A stretch of 64,000 nt of DNA, taken from assembly GCA_013339765.2 (NCBI GenBank), contig CM023453.1, positions 89,616,118 to 89,680,117 on the forward strand. The letters are read 5' to 3'. Positions 57,419-64,000 of the stretch are shown here, piece after piece. The position numbers and the translations under genes are program-made. The stretch comes from Haemaphysalis longicornis. Lineage: Eukaryota; Arthropoda; Arachnida; Ixodida; Ixodidae. The notes under the pieces are model-generated. The model searched no databases. It was given only the letters and a program-made list of their open reading frames with translations, and was not told the origin of the DNA. Numbering within the stretch: position 1 is the stretch's first letter; every line of letters begins with the position of its first letter.

Positions 57419-57874
57419 CTCGAAGAACTTTCCCCGGGCTTCGACGGCGGCTGGCTTCATTTGTCGGGGAACCTCCGCCTTGAGGACGTTCACCACGACG
57501 TCTCCCATAACCTGGAAGTGGTCTGGTTTTACCCCCTTGCGCTTAACGTGCTCGGCCGCGTTGCCGCGCGCAAGGACTTCGAACGTTGCGGGCTCGTTGA
57601 GACTGTCAACCAGAGAGGTGAGGTGGTCACCAGTGGCGGTGCCGTGTGCCCGGAACACGGGGTCGTCCGCGAGGCTCCCGACCGGCTTGCCGGAGAAGAA
57701 CGGCAACAGCGCCAGGTAGTCCGGGTGCTTGGCGAAAAGGGCGAGGAACAGCTTACTGCCATAATCGCGGTAGTCGCTGCAGTACGCATGGCGCATCTTC
57801 TGAACTAGGTTCACCAGGCCTGATTTGAGGCTGGTGTGTTTGTCGGGCACGGCCTTCTGCGAGGCGTTCCCCAT
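57419..57874 (-). CDS. Globin D exon 1: divergent globin X-like protein
   Basis: 152 codons from ATG at 57874 (MGNASQKAVPD, chosen because it matches the globin A start; an in-frame ATG lies 30 codons upstream) to GAG followed by donor GTGAGG. FRAHGTAT keeps distal His77 (E7) and AAEHVKRKGVKPDHF proximal His109 (F8). Unusual changes: CD1 Phe is Leu (LALLPFF), E11 is Thr, the helix A Trp is Arg (VQKMRHAY) and the helix H Trp is Arg (VEARGKFFE). The frame is unbroken for 456 bp, without the G7.0 intron. The last exon found nearby is damaged. It may be a young pseudogene or a globin with a different ligand pocket. Confidence 0.8.
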
Positions 57875-58058
57875 CGGGCTGATGTTCGTCGACGTCACGC
57901 ACTTCGTCTTCACTTTGATGGTGATAATGACGATGATGTTGCTTGATGAGTGGAACATACCCAAACAGAGGATCGCCCAAACCCCATTTGTAGGATAGTA
58001 GGGTCTTAGTCAACCAGAGGGTCCTTTTTAAAGGACTTTAGAGCGGTTGCAAACCATT

Positions 58059-60210
58059 TTGAAACAATTGATGAGAATTTTTTCATGTAACTCATAAGGG
58101 CAGATCACTTAACTCCGCGGGAGAACCACCTCTTTGACGCCTGGAGTGATAGGAGATTCGGTACAGACAAGAGAATCCCCGGGCAGCGAAGCGGCAAATC
58201 AAGGCGCTGATATCTGATCATATAAACGTGTGTCTAGAGTGGGTACAAAACCCACGCCTTCCGATTACATACCGCTAGGTTTACCGATTCCGCTATTTCG
58301 GCGGCGGTGTGCTCCACTACCTTGAACGCTACTTATACTTACAACAACTGGATTTATGCCTAAGGGCGCTAGCCAGCGTCCGCTCTGACGAAACAGCTTA
58401 ATGGGGATCTTCGTGTAACCTCTAAACCATCACTCAAGCGTGTACAGCCTGTCAAAAGCTGTTAACTGACGGGAAACCATTTTATGCTACTTCCGACATG
58501 AAAGCCGTGAAAACTGATGACCTCAATTTGCTTGCAGAATAATATGTTTAGGAATGTGCCACTCGTTCAAAACATAGAGACAGGAAAGCCTGAAGGCTAC
58601 AACGCCAAGGGAGGCATGGGGAATATCTTTTTTTTCTTCCTTACAAGGAGATGTAAGAGAGTCAGCTGGCCAGCTCCCACATGGAGGATCAGCTTCAGAT
58701 GATGTCCCGGTGGCAGCTGCCTGCACGCAAGTGAACGGCTCCACAATCTTCCGTTCTGATCAAGACAAACGTTCATTCCACCTCCTCCACGTTCACACTG
58801 CGTGCGTTTCTCTTTTTTTCTATTTGCAATTATGATTGTGGTTTTGCAGATATCCACTCAGTTGTGACGGCCATATTCAAGTGTATTTACGGTAAAATAA
58901 TTTGACGAACGTTACCTGCGGTGGTAAAAGAGCGAGCGCCAGTCTAATAAAAAACAAAAGAACATATCACTGAAGGCGGAATACATAAATGTAACGACGA
59001 AACTAATGTGTGACGTAGAATAAGGGAGGGCGTGGGGCGTTTATTCTACTAAGGGCTAAACTTCGCATAGCAGTTATAAGCATGGCCTGTGGAACTAAGA
59101 AAATTGTGGAAGCAATACGGTAATGCCAAACGCGAGACATGTATGGGCAAGAAGTTGCAGACGGAATTTATTTTGAGGTCTCGCATATAGGGTGCAGAAG
59201 TGATACCTCACCGTCGAGGGAGAGTTTTGGATCGGGACTGGTGCATTTTCCATTTATGCATACAGGCAGGGCGTTCAAGAGGAGAGCAAGACTAGCCCCG
59301 ACGCTGTTTCATCGTCGTGGAATAGGAAAGAGACAGGCTCTAAACGCTTGTGTGTGGCCAAGATGCGGACGTGAAACACTGCGGCTGCGAGATGTAGGCC
59401 AGTTTGAGCGAGGAGGAAATTGTATCAGTGTTTCAGAGTTTATTCTACAGTGTAGTGGCCAGATTTTTAGGGATTGTTGGCTAACAAGGAGTGATAGAGG
59501 GATACCTCTATTGAGTTAGATATGGCGATAGCTTTGTATGAGGCAGCAAACAGATAGTAGGGAGCCCAAGAATGGTCCTTGATATCCAGGGCCCCGGACG
59601 CGGACGGTCGTTTCCTTACACGCTCAATCAGCTCACTTTGATGTGGTCAAGGCTGCCAGATCAAGGTCAAGCTTGTCAAGGCTGCCTCCTATGTCTGGAT
59701 ATAACTGTAATATGTAACGTTTGAGTTTTGCTCTGAGCATATAGTCACAAGACAGGATGAAGACATTAGTGCAGCATAGCGCTGTAGGTCCAACCTCTAA
59801 CAAAAATAAAAGGTGTGTGGCACGTATCCTGACTCGGGATCTCTGATCACTTAGATTTTGTAAACAGACCTTATATTTCTTCACTCTCGACCATGTTCCT
59901 GTGAGTTGCCTGCCGCCAGGAAAAATATCCTTCGACATAACCAGGCTGTGTGTGAGAGGATTGATGTTTCCGCGTGCTTAGCCCTCCGCTAGGTTAAAGT
60001 CGAACTACTCCTACCATAAGTCTGCACCCATCGATGTTTGAGGGTATATGTGCTGGTTTTCATCCTGCGCAGTGTTTAAGGTTCAACGTCGCAGAGCCTC
60101 CGAGTGGCACGGGGAATAATGGTGTTCCCAGGTTTAGGAAAAGGAGGTCCAAGCCAGTACAGTAAGCGAGCCAGCTGCTTCTTGGTCGCTTTGAAGCGCC
60201 CAGCCAAGCT
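58059..60210 (+). repeat. Left arm of a 5.1-kb imperfect palindrome
   Basis: Reverse complement of 61020-63156 along its whole length by eye, with scattered substitutions and small indels. It includes a tRNA-like segment at about 58240-58330 (minus) and the ORF at 59139-59519. Confidence 0.85.
59139..59519 (+). pseudogene. LINE-like C-terminal fragment in left arm
   Basis: Frame of 126 codons reading FPFMHTGRAFKRRARLA, NACVWPRCGRETLRL and SEFILQCSGQIFRDCW. The Cys-x3-Cys and ETL wording resembles the 3' Cys/His domain of LINEs, but the match is weak. The counterpart in the right arm (61743-62075, minus) differs at about 20 of 110 residues, with no sign of selection on the protein. Confidence 0.4.
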
Positions 60211-61019
60211 GCCCTGTTAGCCTTTAATATTTCGGATATGTTTTCTCAAATTACACCGCAACTTTCAATTTTTAGCCAATTCTTCCTTCTAATCTCCCGC
60301 TCTTACTGGATGTCAATGGATAGGTGTCTACTTTTAAGTAGTGAGCGGGCAAATCAGCCCCCTTCTTGCTCGATCCCTGGCCAATCCCCCGCGTGGGTAT
60401 GCGACATAATACGTGGAAAACAACAACAATTTTCTGCGTTTTGTTAACGGCCAGGGCGTCCGTCTGTTGCCTGAGACCTGTGCGCGTGCTCGGCAATTTC
60501 TCGGTATTTTTAAATGCCGACACAAAAAATTACCATCTGCTAAACAGCTTCGCCGTTAAATCGTTTTGAACGTAATCAACCTGGCAGGGCTAGTGACATC
60601 CCACACTGAAATCTGCGGCGCCCAGGTAGGGCTTTGTCTCGTCTGTAGTAGGATTCCGCAGCGTACGCACTCCTATTACTGTCACAGACAGCTAGGAAGC
60701 TCCATTCGGTTAGTGCTTCTCTTGAATTTCATGATGCACCCATATCGGGCCTCCTGTCACTGACTCGCGTGCACCGCAGTTATACCAATCCACGGCTGGG
60801 GTGACGCCCACTCTCTTCATTTGTTCTGGGAGACGATAAAAGATTTTGTTGGTCCCGGCGCTGCCATTGCTCATTTTTGCCTTTTTAGTGAAGCTTTACG
60901 TGGGTAAGAGAAAGGAAAAATCCCAGCGGTCCTCTGCAGGTTCGAAAACTCCTCTGGCGCACCCCGTTCGCATGCACAAAAGATGAGGCCGGAGAGGATG
61001 TAGAAGTAAGAAGAGACAG
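60211..61019. other. Palindrome centre, single-copy spacer
   Basis: About 810 bp between the arms without pairing partner. Frames at 60238-60569 show no recognisable domain. Confidence 0.6.
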
Positions 61020-63156
61020 ATTTGCTGGGCGCTTCAAATCTACCAAGAAGCCGCAGGCTCGCTTACTGTGCTGGCGTGGACCTCCTCATCCTAAACATAG
61101 AAACGCCATTATTCCCCGTGCCACTCGGGGATCTCTGCGCCATTGAACAGCTAACTCTGCTCATGATGAAAACCAGCACATATACCCTCAAACCTCGATG
61201 AGCGCTGACTCGTGGTAGGAGTAATCCGACTTTAACCTAGCGGAGTGCTAAGCACGCGAAAACATCAATCCTCTTACACACAATCTGTTTATACCGAAGG
61301 ATATTTTTAGGTGGTGGCAGGGCAACCTACAGGAACAATGGTTGAGGGTGAATAAATATGGGGTCTGCTTACAAAATGTGTCATTAGAGATCCCGAGTAT
61401 GGCTACGTGCCACACACCTTTTTCTTCGTTGGAGATTGGACCCACAGCACCATGCTGCACTAATGTCTTCATCCTGTCTTGTGACAAGATGCTCCGAGGA
61501 CAACTCAAACGTTACATTTTACAGTTATATCCAGACATAGGTGGCAGCTGTGTCCAGCTCGTCAAATCAAGATCTAGGCGAGCTGATTCAGTGTGTAAGG
61601 GATGGAGGGGCTGAGTCTGGGGCAGTAGATGTCAAGGACCACCTTGGGCTCCCTACCATCTGTTTGCTGCCTCTTACAAAGCTATCGCGATATCCAACTC
61701 AATAAAGGTATCCCTCTATCTCTCCTGGTTAGAAAAAAATCCCTAAAAAGTCCGGCCACTGCGCTGTAGAATAAATTCTGAAGCACTGACACAATTGCCT
61801 TCTCGCTCAAACTCGCCTACACATCGCAGCCGCAATCTTTCACGTCCGCATCTTGGCCACACGCAAGCGTTTAGAGCTTGTCTCTTTCCTATGCCACGGC
61901 GATCAAACACCGTCACGGCTAGTCTTGCTCTCCTCTTGAACGCCCTGCCTGTATGCATAAATGGAAAATGAACCAGTCCCGATCCATAACTCTCCCTCGA
62001 CTGTGAGGTATCACTGCTGCGCCTAATATCCGAGACCTCAAAATAGATGCCGTCTGAAATTTCTTTCCCATACATGTCTTGGGTTCGGCATTACCGTATT
62101 TCTTCAAAATTTTCTTAGTTCCAGCAGGCCATGCCTATAACTGCTATGCGAAGTTTAGCCCTTAGTAGAATAACCGCTCCACGCCCTCCCTTATTCTACG
62201 TCACACTTAGTTTCGTCGTTACATTTAATATTCTGTCCTTCACTAATAATGTTCTTTCGTTTTTTATTAGACTGGCGCTCGCTCTTTGACGGCGCAGGTA
62301 ACGTTCGCCAAATTATTTCCCCGTAAATACACTTGAGTATGGCCATTACAACTGAGTGGGTACCTGCAAAACCACATTAATAATACGAGAAAGAAAAAAA
62401 GAGAAGCACAACGCAGTGTGAACGGGGAGGAGGTGGAATGAACGTTTGTCTTGATCAGAATCGGAAGATTGTGGAGCCGTTGACTTGCGTGCAGCCAGCT
62501 GCCACCGGGACATCATCTGATGCTGATCCTCCTGGTGGGAGCTGGCCAGCTGACTCTCTTACATCTCCTTGTAAGGAACGAAAAAAATACTCCCCATGCC
62601 TCCCTTGGCGTTGTAGCCTTCAGGTCTTCCTGTCTGTATGTCTTGAACGAGTCCCTCATTCCTAACAAATTATTCAGCAGGCAAATAGAGGTCATCAGTT
62701 TTGACGGCCCTGGTGTCGGAAGTACCATAAAACGGTTTCCCGTCAGTTGACTGCTCTTGACAGGCTGTACACGCTTGAGTGATAGTTTAGAGGTTACATG
62801 AAGGTCCCCATTAAGCTGTTTCGTCAGAGCGGCGCTGGCTAGCACCCTTAGGCATCAGATGCAGTAGTTGTAAGTATAAATAGCGTTTAAGGTAGTGGAG
62901 CACACCGCCGCGGAAATAGCCGAATAGGTAAATCATCCGGTATGTAATCGGAAGGCGTAGGTTCTGTACCCACTCTAGACACATGTTTCTATGAGCAGAT
63001 ATAAGCACCTTGATTTGCCGCTTCGCTGCCTGGAGGTTGTCTCGCCTGTACACAATCTCCTATCACTCGGGGAGTCCGAGACGTGGTTCTCCCGCCGGGT
63101 TTAATGATCTACCCTTGTGAGCTTCATCAAAAATTCTAATCGATTGTTTCAATGAC
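61020..63156 (-). repeat. Right arm of the 5.1-kb imperfect palindrome
   Basis: Inverted copy of 58059-60210; shared blocks include ACAAGACAGGATGAAGACAT, CTGTCTGTTT-type and GGCAAATCAAGG stretches. Arms differ by roughly a tenth of positions as judged by eye. Confidence 0.85.
61743..62075 (-). pseudogene. LINE-like C-terminal fragment in right arm
   Basis: Counterpart of the left-arm ORF, starting MYGKEISDGIYFEVSDI; its second Cys-containing part reads CGRERLRLRCVGEFE and the frame ends at a stop at 61743. Same caveats. Confidence 0.4.
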
Positions 63157-64000
63157 TGCCTTCGTTTACGCTGGTAACCTATAGAATTTCCTTGCGAGGA
63201 AAACGCGAAATTGTATAAAGTGCACGGAGACAGACACAGGACACAGAAAGACGCAGAGCACTTGTATCTCTGTCCTTCTTTCGTCCCTTGCGCACTTTTG
63301 GCGCTTTATTCGTCAGCTATGGAATACCAACTAGCCAGAAGTCCGCATTATAGAATCTGTTTTGGAACTATTCCCATTTTTTTTTTTTCAATTTTTTCAA
63401 TTTTTGTTTATTTCCACTCCAAGGAGCAGTGGGCTCGGAAATAAAGCTCCAGCGAGCTTGACAATGTTCCCGAGCCCAGCAGACTACGGCAGCATGCATT
63501 TACAATAATGCAATCACAATCCTCCCTGTGTTGCAAAAAAAGAATTGTACACGAAGTTGTAACAAAGCAAAGTAGGAAATCATTTCCACAATGTTAAAGA
63601 AAAAGAACTGATCGGTACAACATATTACACTGTGAATTTGTACACTCCTATACATAAACAAAGCACAAAAATGAGCACAACAGGGACAAGCGTAATAGCG
63701 CAAATACATGTAATGCAGCAGCGTTTTCGAAGAGTAACATTAAAAAGTGAAACAATTCAAGTACACATGCTAGCAATTCAAATTCAATTCAATCAGATGC
63801 AACAATAAAAAGCAGAGAAAAAAAATACACGCAATGAAACAGCGTTCTCGAGAAGCAACAAAAAAAGAGGTGAATACATTTCGTTATGGCTTCAAGTTTA
63901 AGCAAAAAGTACGCAGGTGTGATAGGGAGCAGGAGTAAATATCTAATCCAGTTCTGGCTAAGCTGTCTAAAAGGGAAGGAAGGGTGTGACGCAACATTTG
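63157..64000. other. Intergenic, AT-rich; possible repeat 3' end on minus
   Basis: A T run at 63378-63389 and GGAAATAAAC on the minus strand near 63410 look like a LINE 3' end, but no coding part is visible. The remainder has A-rich tracts and no gene. Confidence 0.4.

Noticed and set aside
1..64000. CRISPR arrays, operons, riboswitches or prokaryotic signals
   Set aside because: Spliced genes, LINEs, SINEs and microsatellites show a eukaryotic genome; no regular spacer-repeat array was seen.

Overview
This is a eukaryotic, repeat-rich stretch of arthropod DNA, most likely from a hard tick. The best clue is a family of tRNA-derived SINEs (four copies, starting CCGCCGCGGTGGCTCAGTGG) that matches the tick 'Ruka' type from memory. 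LINE, LTR and fold-back repeats typical of tick genomes support this. Coding density is very low and genes have long introns. No operon or prokaryotic signal is present.

The host genes that stand out are four globin loci spread over about 48 kb: C (9.55-10.01 kb, minus), B (24.08-28.94 kb, minus), A (34.42-40.91 kb, plus) and D (57.42-57.87 kb, minus). Locus B can be read as a complete three-exon gene of 223 codons with GT-AG introns. Its proteins and those of A and D begin Met-Gly in an N-myristoylation-like context, as in globin X. A helix-H intron is shared by A, B and D. B keeps the conserved G7.0 globin intron, whereas A, C and D have lost it. B ends in a long basic Ser/Thr/Pro-rich tail. 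A has a similar tail, put out of frame by an apparent 2-bp GA duplication. D has an intact first exon with altered haem-pocket residues and a damaged last exon that is tandemly duplicated. C is a pseudogene: start codon changed to GTG, two frameshifts, and the donor GT changed to AT. A separate candidate host exon at 15.37-15.65 kb (minus) encodes a single membrane span.

Layout. 1-2.4 kb: an RTE-type LINE, open to the window edge but with a mutated catalytic motif. 2.5-6.3 kb: a broken Ty3/gypsy element cut by a tRNA-like module. 6.3-6.8 kb: a small inverted-repeat element also present in the globin A intron. 10.8-12.1 kb: a LINE RNase H fragment. 14-23 kb: SINEs, a MITE and the membrane-protein exon. 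24-29 kb: globin B. 29-33 kb: SINEs, microsatellites and a TTTGAG minisatellite. 33-34 kb: two stacked LINE 3' ends. 34.4-41.1 kb: globin A, whose intron holds a satellite array with a SINE inserted in it. 42-44.6 kb: fold-back elements, one carrying an Arg/Glu-repeat coding fragment. 49-55.4 kb: LINE ORF1 and ORF2 remains with C-terminal RNase H. 56.2-57.9 kb: globin D. 58.06-63.16 kb: an imperfect palindrome with arms of about 2.1 kb.

All family assignments come from reading motifs by eye. No database search or alignment program was used, and splice sites are predictions.
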